64,000 nucleotides of DNA from Rattus norvegicus (taxonomy: Eukaryota; Chordata; Mammalia; Rodentia; Muridae): contig NC_086024.1 of the NCBI RefSeq assembly GCF_036323735.1, positions 135,373,053 to 135,437,052 on the forward strand, in the 5' to 3' direction. The translations under genes were made by a program, and so were the position numbers. Numbering within the stretch: position 1 is the first letter of the stretch; each line of letters starts with the position of its first letter. The notes below the pieces were generated by a model, which was not told where the DNA came from, made no database searches, and saw only the letters and a list, made by a program, of their open reading frames with translations. Positions 23,298 to 34,720 of this stretch are shown one piece after another.

Positions 23298-23449
23298 TTG
23301 GGTAGGGGAGGTGGCACGTTTTAATCCCAACACTTAGGAAGCCGCCAGAGGCAGGCAGATCTCTTGATTTTGAAGCCAGCCAGCCAACCTAGATAGTGAG
23401 TTCCAGGACAGCAAGGGTTACACAGAGAAACTCTGTCTCGAGAAACCAA
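23298..23449 (+). repeat. B1 SINE
   Basis: 'ggtggcacgttttaatccca', 'agaggcaggcagatctcttg', 'gagttccaggacagcaaggg' and 'gaaactctgtctcga' are in B1 order. Confidence 0.85.
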
Positions 23450-23497
23450 ATATTTCATATGATTTCTTTATGTTGAATTTCTTCCTGCGGGTCATCA

Positions 23498-23640
23498 TGG
23501 TAGCTCAGTGGATAAAGGTTCCAGTGCTAACTGACAGTGTGGGTTCAGTTCCTGGGGCCCACATGGTGAAGGGAGACGCCCAGTCTCTGCAGGCTGTCTT
23601 CTGTCAGCCACACACGTAGACCAGGAAATAAGTAGGTGTG
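23498..23640 (+). repeat. B4/RSINE1-type SINE, partial
   Basis: 'tggtagctcagtggataaag', then 'gggttcagttcctggggccc' and acatggtg, as in ID-related composite SINEs. Confidence 0.6.
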
Positions 23641-24011
23641 ATAGGAGACAATTCCTTTCGCAGATGAAATCATTAGGTAGCTTTTATGAAGTGTTTAAGA
23701 ATGGGGTATTTAAGAAGAGCGCTGATACCTTAAATCCAGACCACAAACCTCTGGACTCCAAGAAGGCATAGTCTGTCCTTAGCCTCCATGTTTGAAGTCT
23801 TTAGGCAAAGGAGTGTTATCTGTAGATGGCCTCGGTTTTGTAAGTTCTGTTGAGGTTTCTTAAATCCTCAACCAGTGGGAACTCAAAGTCCCGAAATGAG
23901 GTTTCCTTTCTCCTGTCTCTTTAACGTTTCATCTTTCCATCTTCCCTCATAGACATGGCCTCATGGCCTCATGGCTGCTTCAGAGAGGGACAGGTGGTTT
24001 CTATTCAGATG

Positions 24012-24305
24012 TGTGTTTGCACAGGTGTGTGTGCACAGGTGTGTGAGCAGGCCTATGTGCACAGGTGGTATGTGAGCAGGTGTGTGTATGCATAGGTATG
24101 TGAACAGGTGTGTGTGAGCAGGTGTGTGTGAGCAGGTGTGTGTGAGCAGGTGTGTGCGTACATAGGTGTATAAGCAGGCCCATATTTATGCAGGTGTGTG
24201 AGCAGGTGTGCGTGTGTGCATAGGTGTGTAGCAGTGTGTGAGCAGGCCTATGTGTACACAGGTGTGAGCAGGTGTGCGTGCAGGTGTGTGTGCACACAGG
24301 TGCCC
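24012..24305. repeat. GT-rich minisatellite (GTGTGTGAGCAG-type units)
   Basis: Irregular array of gtgtgtgagcaggt and gtgtgcacaggt units of roughly 12-18 bp with variable spacing. It creates a His/Thr/Cys-rich false ORF on the - strand. Confidence 0.9.
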
Positions 24306-24927
24306 TTGTGGAGGCAGGCCTGCTGGTGCTCCTTGTACTTTTCAGAACTTGATGGCTGAACTCTAAAACTGTAGTTAATCTTTGTTGAACCAAATCCAGT
24401 ATCTTCTGCTGGTGTAATTTGGTAAGATTTTGAAAGTATGGAGAAGCATTTTTTTAAGTTCCCCACAGGCACTCTTTGTAGCTGTCTGACTTAGGCAAAG
24501 ACAGTAACGTGCAGTAGCTACAGACTAGGAAAGCACTGTGAATTTATAGTCCTACTCCCTGGGCCTCAGACAAGGTAGCATGACTCCCAGGGGAGGCCTC
24601 GACTGCCACGTGCTTCCTCCTGACCACGCACTCTCCAGCACTCATCCTCAGCTTCTGGGTAATTGCACAGAGAGAGCATTGTGAACCTCGCTCGGGTCCA
24701 GAACCTACAGTGAGTGTGGACTTATGTCTGCTTCATTGACAACACGCTTTTGATGTATTTTAACAGAGTTGTAAACTGTGTGTGCATTTGTGTGCACAAG
24801 TAGTCGGTTAACTTGAGAGGCGCAGTGTGCATACATCTGAATGTTGCTAACAGTATCAAAACTGGCAGTGTCCACTGTCTTCCGTCAGAGGGGATGGACA
24901 CACTGAAGTCTATAAAACTAGGCTGTT

Positions 24928-25119
24928 GGGCTGGAGAGATGGCTCAGCGGTTAAGAGCACCCGACTGCTCTTCCAGAGGTTCTGAGTTCAATTCCCAGCA
25001 ACCACATGGTGGCTCACAACTATCTGTAAAGAGATCCGATGCCCTCTTCTGGTGTATCTGAAGACAGCTACAGTGTACTTATATATAATGATAAATAAAT
25101 AAATCTTTAAAAAAAAAAA
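24928..25119 (+). repeat. B2 SINE, full length (rat type)
   Basis: Starts gggctggagagatggctcag with intact box A and B, then 'catggtggctcacaactatc', 'agatccgatgccctcttctg', and ends in AATAAA copies and poly(A). A second truncated B2-like scrap (taaagagcactgaccgctctt) and another poly(A) follow to 25,173. Confidence 0.96.
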
Positions 25120-25143
25120 ATAAAGAGCACTGACCGCTCTTCC

Positions 25144-25144
25144 C

Positions 25145-25173
<29 letters not shown>
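25144..25173. repeat. Poly(A) tract
   Basis: About 28 consecutive A bases after the truncated SINE scrap. Confidence 0.95.
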
Positions 25174-25176
<3 letters not shown>

Positions 25177-25267
25177 AGGCAGAAAGGGCGTGGTGGGGAT
25201 TCCCACCCTGGCCTCGTGTTGCTTGGCAGTGGGATGTCAGATAGAAGCACTGACATCTTCCTCTAGG

Positions 25268-25443
25268 GCGGCAGTTCTCAGCCTTCTTGATGGTGCATAG
25301 TTCCTATTGTCGTGGTGACCCTAAACCTTAATCTGCTTCATTGGTACTCACAGCCGTAATGTTAGTACTGTTAGGAATCGTAATGTAAGTATCTGATATG
25401 CAACCCCTGTGGGGGCCGTGACCCAGAGGTTGAGAACCAGTGC
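25268..25443. mobile_element. URR1-type nonautonomous hAT (Charlie) element
   Basis: Ends are imperfect inverted repeats (ggcagttctcagcctt and aggttgagaaccagtgcc). The interior carries 'aatcgtaatgtaagtatctg' and gatatgcaacccctgtg, the known URR1 signature. It lies 54 bp before a coding exon. Confidence 0.88.
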
Positions 25444-25497
25444 CCTACAGTGTCTTGGCGTCTTGTGAGGTCACTGTTTGCTGTTGCTGTTTTGTAG

Positions 25498-25683
<186 letters not shown>

Positions 25684-25827
25684 TGATGGGGGTCGGGGAC
25701 TGGTGCTCCTGTCAAAATGACACAATCAGTGTGTATGTTCTGGTTCTGCTGTGATCCACTGGTGAAATTCAATTTTTTTTTTTTTACTTAACATGTATTC
25801 AGAACTAGATGCTAAAATTTTGGCCAA

Positions 25828-25930
25828 ATAGGGTGACTCCTTCCTGTAATCCTAGTACTTGGGAAGTTAAGGCAGGAAGATTGCTACACACTGAGACCAG
25901 CTGGGCTATCGAGAGACTCTGTACCCCAAA
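25828..25930 (+). repeat. B1-like SINE, diverged
   Basis: 'gactccttcctgtaatccta' and gtacttgggaagttaaggca keep the 7SL-derived order. Confidence 0.6.
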
Positions 25931-26157
25931 ATAAAGTCTAATCTTAGTCCTGGGTAGTTTCTCTTCTGACCTCTCTTCTGATCACTTAAACGTGCTCCTA
26001 GCAGCTGTGATTGACAGCACTGTCTCCGAATGAAGCTGTGCATGCAGGCGATGCAGTACCAGGTTCACAGGGCCCAGTTTCTTTAATTGAGTTATACGAA
26101 TCACTGAATACCTCAACAATAAAAATCTTGTACATCTTTTAAAAATCAGTATTTCTC

Positions 26158-26310
26158 CCTGGCAGTGGTGGCATATGCCTTTAATTCCAGCACTCAGGAG
26201 GCAAAGACAGGCAGATTCTGTGAATTTGAGGACAGCCAGGGGTACACAGAGAAACCCTGTTGGAAGGAAGGAGAGAGAGAAGAGAAGAGAAAGAAAGAAA
26301 ATGTAAAAAG
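26158..26310 (+). repeat. B1 SINE followed by GA-rich tail
   Basis: 'ggtggcatatgcctttaatt', 'ccagcactcaggaggcaaag' and gagaaaccctgttgg, then a GAGA/GAAA simple tail. Confidence 0.85.
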
Positions 26311-27817
26311 AAGACATTAGCATTTCTGATTTTTTTTTTAAACTAACAAAATCCTGTCTGGGAAGCTAATGTCCATCACCCACTTTCTACTCTTGAGTTC
26401 CCCGAGCAGCCTTGGCTGTGTGTCCTTCCAGGGACACCTTTGCATGTGTCCAGCTGATGTGATGATCAGCAGCCCCAGGAAGCTGGTGTCCCCAGAAACT
26501 GTGACTGCTTAGCACCATGAAACTAACTGAGCACCAGGGCTACATGAAGGGACTCAGAGTCCTGAGAGACTCTTGTCTCCATACTGAGGCCCTTCCATGC
26601 AAAGCCTTCCCAGAGTTATGAAGGAAGTCATTGAGACCAGCAGAACTAAAACCAGGAAGCCTGACAGCCCCGCTGGGGATGAGGCCGGGTCTGCTTCTGC
26701 TGAGGAGCCTCTGAGGGGCTTCCCACTGCTCAGCTGAGCTGCTGTGTTGTCGTAGACAGCCAGAGCACTGTACCTTAGGATAGGACAGGATGATGCCTCC
26801 GAGGCGTCCCAAGCATGAGATACCTCCCTTCCTGTTGGAGGTATCTTCCTGACTGGAGGAGAGGGTCCAAGAGATCTCCTGTGTTGTTGGCTTGAATGAG
26901 AACACATTTCCAACACCATGCCCACCTGCCGCCATTGCCACCATGTTCCCTGCTGTTGTCACCGTGGACTCTAACTTTCTGGGACTTGGAGCCCCCAGTC
27001 AGCTGCTGTATTTTATAAATAATTTATAATTGCCTTAGTCATGGTGTCTCTTTACAGCACTAGCTACAGAATACAGTTCCCAACCAGAATGTGAGGATAA
27101 GACCCTTTTGCTGATGACACCATGTACTTTGATCACAGGAGTTAGAGAAATGAAGCTGGTGCTGACCTAGAAAATTCTTTGATTGCCAGTTTCCATAGCG
27201 TTGCAAGGTGCTAGGCAGGCTATGGTAACTACTCACCCAGCAAGATATGCCCAAAGGTATAGGTATAGTAAGGGCATGAATGTCTTGGGGGTAACCAACA
27301 GCTTTCTGATTGGATTGATAAAAATCAATTAATTAACTGCCTGCCCAGTAAGAGAGATCTCACCATAAACCCGAGCTTGAACCAGAGGCTAGAGCATCCG
27401 TAGACCCTGGGAGAAGGGACTGCCATCAGTTTGCTAAGCTGACTGTGTCCCACTGGCTTCTAAACACTGAGTCCGTGTCCTTAGGTTAGTGCCAGTCACA
27501 CCCCTCTCAGAGAACCTGCTTTGTGCAGTGCACAGAGGCTAACACAAAGCCACAGTGCAGAGTAAATGACTAGAGTGTTCACTCTCACATCCCTGCCGTA
27601 GTGTCTTCCTCCCAGGCTCAGGGAAAGTCATGGGAGACAGAAAGGTTGTAGGAGGCAGAAGTCAGGGAGGGCTGCTGCAAGTGTGCTTTCTGGGCACAGC
27701 AGTCGTGGTTGCCACACAAGACCATTCTAGCCCGTGTTCCTGTGGGTGGGCAAGGCTCACAAAGGCCTACTTCTAGGTGAACAGTTACAGACACTCAACG
27801 TTGCTGGGAGAAGAGTT

Positions 27818-27945
27818 AGGTTTTGGTTTGGGGTTTTTTGAGATGGGTTTCTCTGTGTGGCCTTGACTGTCCTGGAATTTGCTTTAACAGCCCAAACTGA
27901 CCTCAAATTCATGATCCTCCTATCTCAGATTCAAAGTGTTAAGAT
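27818..27945 (-). repeat. B1-type SINE, antisense, diverged
   Basis: 'gtgtggccttgactgtcctg' and 'gacctcaaattcatgatcct' match the antisense B1 right half. Confidence 0.65.
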
Positions 27946-28494
27946 TACTGGTGGGTACTACTATCCGTCAACTTTGATAACATGTCATGTGGGAAACAAG
28001 CCCAGGTAGGAAAGTAGGTGGTCTGCAAGGCATTGACCTTGTTTACTGGAGCAAAAGTGAGTGATTCAGGCCTGCGCGCCCCAGCTGTGCGCCCACTGTG
28101 CCTTTCCTCCCTTGAGCCAAGGGTAAAGTGCACAGGGACACCGGGAAGGCCTGCTGTGGAGAAGTGTAGACACCTCTGACGGTCATTCACCCGTCATTCA
28201 CCTGTCATTCAGGACTCTTTTCTCTTTCTTGTAGGGGCCTCCCCCATAAATCCAGTCTCCATAGGCCCGGATCAGTTCTAAAATCTAACTGAGATAGTGG
28301 CCAGTTCTTTCTTAATATTTAGATGTTTTTCCCTATGCTTTTTCTGTTTTGAACTTTGTCACTCCCTGGCCATCTTGGTAGCTTCTCTTCTAGATGTTGC
28401 CCTGCACCTAAGGCAAGGCCATGGTGGCTGCAGAGGAGACGGAGTCTGTGGAGTCAGTCACCTCTGAACTCCCAAGTTGTTGTGAAAAGTGGAA

Positions 28495-28658
28495 AGCACT
28501 CTGCCAAGTGGTTCAGCAGATAAGTGCTGCTGAGTCTGCATGGTGCGAGAGAAAAGCAGCTCCCCAAAGCTGCCCTCTGACCTCCACACACGCTGTGTTA
28601 TGCACGTGCCCTAACCGATACCCACACGCATACACAAAATTATTTTTTTAGAAAGAAA
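28495..28658 (+). repeat. B4-type SINE
   Basis: 'gtggttcagcagataagtgc' head, 'tgccctctgacctccacaca' middle, and 'acccacacgcatacacaaaa' tail ending in A/T-rich sequence. Confidence 0.7.
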
Positions 28659-29062
28659 AAATGGGTACTATGCTGGTGCACGCTGACTGAAGACGTGCGG
28701 ACAGGACAGTGAAGTCGTATGTCCTCATGAAGGGCCCAACACTGAGGAAATCTGAAATGGAATACAATGCCACACTGGTCAGAACCAGCACCTGCCAGTA
28801 CAGTAGCAGTACTGCTGAACTGGGGCACGCATCCGGACGTGCATGGTGACTCACACCTGAGCTCCCACACCTCAGGGGCTGGGGTGGGACAATTATCGAT
28901 TGTATGTTGACCTGAACCATGTAGTTTTTAAAAAAGCAAAAATGAAAACATAGAAGGTCTTGAACTCTTAAACAAGAATTATCTGTCATTCGTGGTGGTG
29001 CGCACCCTTATTCCCAGTATGTGGAAGGCCCCATCCAAGTGTGCAATAGTGAGGCATCCTGA

Positions 29063-29100
29063 GGGGGGGGGGGAGGGAGAGAGAGAGAGAGGGGGGGGGG
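29063..29100. repeat. G-rich and (GA)n tract
   Basis: Two runs of about ten G bases separated by GGGAGAGAGA..; four or more G-runs give G-quadruplex potential. Confidence 0.92.
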
Positions 29101-30495
29101 AACGGGGGAGGAGTTGGTCATCTTCTACCGTGTGGGTCCCAGACATCAAACTGAGGTCATTAGGCTTGGTCACAAGTACCTTTACCCCAAGCCATCTTAC
29201 CGCCCTTTTTAAAAGAAAAAACAAAAACAAACAAAACAAACACATATGCTGTACTTCTGTATATGCTCTTTTCCTATCCACTTGCAAAGCTCACCTCTCC
29301 TCACTTTTCTGAAGAAATAATCCTGGCTCCTGAACCCTCCAGAGCTGCCCCTGCCCCACCCACTCACTCAAGGCTTCCGGTGGCGGGCCTGTGCTCAGCT
29401 CAGAGATTCAGAAGGTGGCCGGCCACTACACCACATTCTTGCTGTGCTTGTGGACGAGTGTGCGGGAGGACTGGCCCATGTTCCCTTCTGTGTTCTTGTG
29501 AACTGGTGGCTCTTCAGGTTGTGCGTGTGTGTGCCCATTGACTGTGAAGGAGAGCAGTCAGCAGATGTGGACAGCTGCAAACCTGGTTGTGGGCTGCCCC
29601 CGTGTGAGTGCCTACCCTGGCTTTGCAGCTCTCTGTATAGGGGGCCTGTAACTAATCCGAAGGAGTCCTAGCTCCGAAGTTCATTCAAAGCAAGGCTCAA
29701 GATGTGGCTCTGCAGTGTTCGAAATTCCTGTCCGTCCTGCTGCCCTCGCTCTCGGTGTCTCTCACAGGGTCTGCCTCGGGCACAGCTTCCATGCTTACAG
29801 ACAACCCTCTCACCTGAGCACCATTTGCCATTTCTAGAAAACCAGTTATCATCTCCATTTTCCACTCCCTAGCCAGGCTCTGCCTCAGCTCCACATGAAG
29901 TGGGTGGCGCACACACTAGGAACCTCCTTAAGGTGGGGCACGGGTGAGTGAGTGGGGGGGGAGCCTCTGGAGAGAGGAGGCCATCACCAACGTGCTCATT
30001 ACACAAACCTGAGAACCTGAGTTTGCAGCCTGGCCACACCCGTAAGCCAGCATGGGGGGTGGGAGTGGGAGGGTGGTGGTGTCAGAGACAGGAGTCCCTG
30101 TCAGCCAGCCAAGTTCCATGAGACACCTTGTCTTGGAAACTGAGATAGAAAGCCATTTAGGAGGACACCCAGGCCGACCTCTGGCCTCCGCGTGCGTACA
30201 TGTGCACGTGCATACGCTACAGACTGGTGAGTTCACGCACACGTGTATCTCCACTTACTGTCGGCATCCCGCCTGGCGTCTCGTGAGTGTTTACTAAGTG
30301 AATGCCAACGTGCCCTTGCTGCATAAGTTCTCATCTTGCCTCTTCGTGTTCTTTAGGGTCACAGTGTTAGAATTGATGGAAGTGATTGCAGTTGTGTGGT
30401 CCAGTGTCACTTACTCTGCTCACAAGTCTAACCGTGAGAATGTTTGCCTCGTGCCCTTGTGCAGACGCAAACACTTGTGCACCCCTGTCTTCCAG

Positions 30496-30623
30496 GTGGC
30501 AGAGCGGGCGCTGTATTACTGGAACAATGAGTACATCATGAGTTTAATCAGTGACAATGCAGCGAAGATTCTGCCCATCATGTTTCCATCCTTATACCGC
30601 AACTCAAAGACCCACTGGAACAA
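30496..30623 (+). CDS. Ppp2r5c: Ppp2r5c coding exon, residues 342-384
   Basis: Encodes VAERALYYWNNEYIMSLISD through NSKTHWN plus two bases of Lys384, in the late HEAT-like repeats. Acceptor cctgtcttccag. The donor is AACAA|GTAGGA, placed so that the AAG codon is completed by the next exon's first base; reading straight on would hit TAG at once. Ends in phase 2. Confidence 0.97.
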
Positions 30624-31804
30624 GTAGGACCCGGAGGCCATTAGCTCCTGGCCACTTACATAGTGCATGCCTTGCTGTCACTGCGGTCACAGCTGAAATC
30701 TAACCCTACCGTCAGCTTTTTAAGTGAACATCAATTTCTTTGGGATGATGTTTTGTTTGGGGGCAGGGGGTGTGTGTTTGGTTTTGATTTTGGTTTGGTT
30801 TGTTTGAGACACAGTTTCTCTGTGTAGCCCTGGCTGTCCTGAAACTCACTCTGTAGACCAGGCTGACCTCAACTGCTCTGTCTCCTCAGTGCTGGGATTA
30901 AAGGTGTGTGACTGTCACCTCCTGGCTCATTGTGGCTTTTTCAGTTAAGCAGCAGTGTGGATTATCTCTGTGGCGTGTTTTGTCTCCTTAGCCCCATGCC
31001 ACACCAGCATGGGGCCTGTGTGTCTGCACCCCTCTTCCTGCTGGGGGCAGCACCTTCCAGGCCACTCCTGCAGCCTGCAAGGGAGTTCAAAGGTCACTGA
31101 GGAGTTCACAGGACTCAGTCCTGCAGGACTCAGTGGACACACCAGTCCTTAAGTGGCCCTTCAAGTCCCATGGCATATCAGAGGAGCTCCTTGTTAAACT
31201 CAATGGCCACCCTGCTGTGGACAGTAACTAGAGCGTGAAAACGATGAGCAGCAGGTAACTTAAATGGCCTGAGGAATGAGGACGGTTCAGTCCTCTGCTT
31301 TCATCTCACTTCAGAGGAAAAGGAAATCAGTCCCTCCGTTGAAAGCTCTCTGACACCCTGGAGGAACTCCCTCCTCATGGGTGCCAGGTGCGTTTGATGC
31401 TGGACTTCATTCTCAGCTTTACCCAAATGTGGGTGCCAAAGCTCCCCTTTCCTCAGAGGGGCATCCTAAGCACAGTCTTTGTGTTACTGCCATCTGAATA
31501 ACTTACCCACAGCTCCTTTCAGAACTCCACATTTTCTATTCTGTCTTCAGGCAAAGTGGCTTTGCCTGCTCTTAGCCAGGAAGGTGGTCTTCCTGGCCTG
31601 ACAGGTACTGTAAGCACTGACCCAGCAAACAGCGGAGTCAGGACTAGCAGATCCTGGGCGTTAGACCCCAGTGAGCTTGTTGCGGGGAGGTGGGACCTCA
31701 GAAATAGGAGACCTGGGGCCTAAGGGGAGGGAGATGTGACAGGAGGCAGGGAAGGATGAGGAGGACCCAATGTTGTCTCACCGTGACATTGCTTCCCTCT
31801 GCAG
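30624..31804 (+). other. Ppp2r5c: Ppp2r5c intron
   Basis: One antisense B1 (30805-30927) with a GTTT-rich flank; nothing else recognised. Confidence 0.9.
30805..30927 (-). repeat. B1 SINE, antisense
   Basis: 'gagacacagtttctctgtgt', 'agccctggctgtcctgaaac' and 'gtgctgggattaaaggtgtg' are in antisense B1 order. Confidence 0.92.
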
Positions 31805-31906
31805 GACCATACACGGCTTGATATACAACGCCCTGAAACTCTTCATGGAGATGAACCAAAAACTCTTCGATGACTGCACGCAGCAGTTCAAAGCAGAGAA
31901 ACTCAA
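31805..31906 (+). CDS. Ppp2r5c: Ppp2r5c coding exon, residues 384-418
   Basis: Completes Lys384 and encodes TIHGLIYNALKLFMEMNQKL, FDDCTQQFKAEKL and two bases of Lys418, the last helices of the folded core. Acceptor ccctctgcag, donor CTCAA|GTAAGT. Phase 2 in and out. Confidence 0.98.
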
Positions 31907-32211
31907 GTAAGTGGCTCCGCCCACAGGCTCGGAGCGCTCCGCCCCCGTGTCCTGCATTGTCAGTCTTTGAAGGAGTAAGCAGCAGCCCTGTTCTGCTCTG
32001 GTTTAGGAAGCAGGTTAAAGGTTGATGGTGGCCTGTCACCAAAGGGCGTGTCTGAAGTCAGCATCTTGCCCTTCTCCTGCCTGCGTTACCTTTCTCAGCA
32101 CTGCTCTCTGTGCATGTGGGGACTTCAGAGGCTGTGTCTCCCCAGAAGTTGTGCTGTCTCAGGCTGAATGCATAGGCATGTGATTGGTTAGTTATGAAAG
32201 GTCACTCTGGG

Positions 32212-32375
32212 GGCTGACAAGATGGTTCAGTGGATAAAGGCACTTGCTTTATAAGTCTGACGACCTGAGCTCTGACCCTGTATAAAAAGAGAAGGGAAGG
32301 AGAAAAGCCACAGTCATGCCGTCTCATGTAGCTGCACACCTGCACAGTAATAATACATGTTAGTTAGTTAGTTAG
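32212..32375 (+). repeat. B4/RSINE1-type SINE
   Basis: 'gggctgacaagatggttcag', tggataaaggcacttgc and gacgacctgagct, with a TTAG simple tail. Confidence 0.75.
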
Positions 32376-32409
32376 TTACTTTCTTAAGTAAGTCACTTTT
32401 TAGACTAAG

Positions 32410-32520
32410 CAGAGAAATACATACAAGTCCATAACCCTAACTCCAGAGGCTGAGACAGGAGGATTACTAGAGGTTCAAGGCCAGGCTTGGGTATATACAG
32501 TGAGACCCTGCCTATTAAAA
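32410..32520 (+). repeat. B1-like SINE, diverged
   Basis: 'ccagaggctgagacaggagg', 'ggttcaaggccaggcttggg' and cagtgagaccctgcc. Confidence 0.65.
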
Positions 32521-32526
32521 GAAAAA

Positions 32527-32718
32527 GGGGGCTGGAGAGATGGCTCAGCGGTTAAGAGCACCCGACTGCTCTTCCAGAGGTCATGAGTTCAATTCCCAGC
32601 AACCACATGGTGGCTCACAACCATCTGTAAAGAGATCCGATGCCCTCTTCTGGTGTATCTGAAGACAGCTATAGTGTACTTATATATAATAAATAAATAA
32701 ATCTTTAAAAAAAAAAAA
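32527..32718 (+). repeat. B2 SINE, full length (rat type)
   Basis: Nearly identical to the copy at 24,928, including the diagnostic 'tctgtaaagagatccgatgc' and the AATAAATAAATAAATC end with poly(A). The two share a recent subfamily. Confidence 0.96.
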
Positions 32719-32795
32719 AAGAAAAAGAAAAAGGAAAAACGAAGAAAAAAATCACTCTTCCTAACCGAGTGTGAAGCATTGACAGATTTTGTTTT

Positions 32796-32878
32796 CTTTT
32801 TTTCAGAGCTGAGGACTGAACCCAGGGCCTTAAGCTTGCTAGGCAAGCGCTCTACCACTGAGCTAAATCCCCAACCCC
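32796..32878 (-). repeat. ID SINE, antisense
   Basis: 'cagagctgaggactgaaccc' and 'aagcgctctaccactgagct'. Flanked by cagattttgtttt at about 32783-32795 and 32879-32891. Confidence 0.92.
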
Positions 32879-33361
32879 CAGATTTTGTTTTTAACTAACC
32901 ACTTAAAAGTGGTTATGGCAGACAGACCACAGGATGTTTGTTTAGCCTACTGCCAATTCCTCATTCCTTAGACAACATGCGAGTTTAGGCCGCACGTCAC
33001 ACTCTGTTTTGGTTCCTGGATACAGCCATGGTTGTAACAAAGGTGGTTGCCCTAATAGGGCAGGTAGAGTGAATCAGAGCGCACTGGGTAAAGCTCAGAA
33101 TGCCTGTCTTCAGTGCACAGGGTGACAGAGCCACAGGGAGCCAGCCGTGCCAGGGCAGGGCTCAGGCCCACGGGCAGAGTTGGTGTGGTGGAAGTCTCTA
33201 AGAAGCCACTCTCCAGTGCTGGTGCCACCTCCACTCCTAGAGAGTGATGGTGTTTCAGAAGTCGCCCGTGGTAGTGCATTTTGAGAGTTTAAAAGAAAAC
33301 GATAACCATTCCAACTCAGTGCCTCTAATGGTGGAATTAGAAGCAACCCTGGTCTCCCTTG

Positions 33362-33479
33362 GACTACTGTCACCACTGGGCGCCAGCTCCGACCCCCTTG
33401 GACTACTGTCACCACTGGGCGCCAGCTCTGACCCCCTTAGAGTACTGTCACCACTGGGGCACCAGCTCTGACCCCCTTG
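33362..33479. repeat. 39-bp tandem repeat, three copies
   Basis: Units at 33362-33400, 33401-33439 and 33440-33479 (one extra G in the last) share gactactgtcaccactggg and ccagctc[c/t]gacccccttg. Confidence 0.96.
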
Positions 33480-33801
33480 GCTCCTCTGCAGACTCACCTG
33501 TGCAGTCAGCCAACCTAAGAACATTAGACCGACTTAGAGGAGATGGACAGGGGGGCTATATTTTAAAGCCTGTTAAATTTTTAGCATTTTTAGTTTTTAA
33601 GAATCGTTAGTCTACCTCCTTGCCAGTTTTGAGGTTTCTCTTTGAGTTACACGTGTTGAGAGCCACGGTGTAAGACACGGAGTAAGACCAGAAAGTGCTG
33701 GAAAGCATGACTGTGGCACTGGTGTCTACTTGCTTTCGCGCTCCCTAACTCGCCTGAGTGTGACTCCTGTCTGATACAAATGATGTTTTCCTGTTTTTCA
33801 G

Positions 33802-33874
33802 AGAGAAGCTAAAAATGAAAGAGCGAGAAGAAGCGTGGGTTAAAATAGAAAATCTAGCCAAAGCGAATCCCCAG
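33802..33874 (+). CDS. Ppp2r5c: Ppp2r5c coding exon, residues 418-442
   Basis: Completes Lys418 and encodes EKLKMKEREEAWVKIENLAK and ANPQ, a charged helix following the folded core. Acceptor tttcctgtttttcag, donor CCCCAG|GTACTA. Phase 0 at the donor, where the two 3'-end isoforms split. The donor is weaker than its neighbours, consistent with occasional read-through. Confidence 0.98.
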
Positions 33875-33907
33875 GTACTAAAAAAGAGAGTAACTCGGGA
33901 GTGTTGA
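33875..33907 (+). CDS. Ppp2r5c: Alternative C-terminus by intron read-through: VLKKRVTREC-stop
   Basis: If the donor at 33875 is not used, translation continues VLKKRVTREC and stops at TGA (33905-33907), giving a protein of about 452 residues that lacks the last two exons. Human gamma isoforms with a VLKK.. ending are known to me, so this is probably a real alternative end; the last residues here differ from what I recall for human. An AATAAA lies 88 bp beyond the stop. Confidence 0.7.
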   Translation, partial: VLKKRVTREC

Positions 33908-33995
33908 GGCTTGCGTGAATGTTTGATGACATAGGACCTGGCTCACCCCAGGAAGGGAGGCCAACGTCACTAACACTGTCTGTGCAAATGTCCGC

Positions 33996-34001
33996 AATAA
34001 A
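33996..34001 (+). terminator. Ppp2r5c: Poly(A) signal AATAAA (proximal, short isoform)
   Basis: Canonical hexamer 88 bp after the read-through stop codon. Confidence 0.65.
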
Positions 34002-34431
34002 AACACTTTCCAACTTTGTAACCTTCCTCTTGTATAAGTACTTATTTGCCACACATAACTTTTACCCCAGAATTGACTTTTTTCTCTTCTCTTTAAAATA
34101 AGATATGATGTGGTTAAAAAAAAAACAAACCAGGATGTAACCTCTAAGATTGTAATGTCCTTTCTTGCTCGAATGTCATAGATGCTGTCACTTGAACCAT
34201 ATTCCTCTCTCTATTCTCATACATGAGACAGGCGGGGGCGAAGCAGACGAAGGATGCTGAGAACTAACTGAATTCTGCCCTGCTCACACTAACCGTTCTC
34301 TACCCTAGCTGATGCAGCGTGCTCGTGCAAGGCGAAGCCAGGCAGACGGTCGTATCTGTCAGAGCTGCTGGTGACTCAGCAGCCTCCATCCAGTGTTAGC
34401 TTTTAGGCTGGCAGAACCTGGGACAGCTTTG

Positions 34432-34509
34432 GTGTTGCCTCTGCTGGTCTGAGTGATCAGAGTTACTGGGGTGTTGCCTCTGCTGGTCTGAGTGATCAAT
34501 GTTACTGGG
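34432..34509. repeat. 39-bp tandem duplication
   Basis: gtgttgcctctgctggtctg agtgatca recurs after 39 bp with two differences. Confidence 0.93.
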
Positions 34510-34714
34510 TGTTTCTTTTCTCCTTATTGTGTGTATGTCTGATTAAAACAGCCACTTGATGAAATGTCTGACCTTTCCACACTAAGATCTCTCAGGCTTC
34601 TCTCAGCTCTCCAGGGAAGAAAATACCTTACTAAACAGTGTGTTTCTTTTTGGTGAGAAGTGTGTATAAATTATTATGTAAGTTGGATGTGGGTTTTTTT
34701 AATCTTTGTCATTT

Positions 34715-34720
34715 AATAAA
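34715..34720 (+). terminator. Ppp2r5c: Poly(A) signal AATAAA (possible longer 3' end)
   Basis: Canonical hexamer in AT-rich sequence about 0.8 kb after the read-through stop. Confidence 0.4.

Larger units (their letters stand above)
31907..33801 (+). other. Ppp2r5c: Ppp2r5c intron
   Basis: Contains a B4-type SINE (32212), a B1-like copy (32410), a full B2 (32527), an antisense ID (32796) and a three-copy 39-bp tandem repeat (33362). Otherwise unassigned. Confidence 0.9.
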
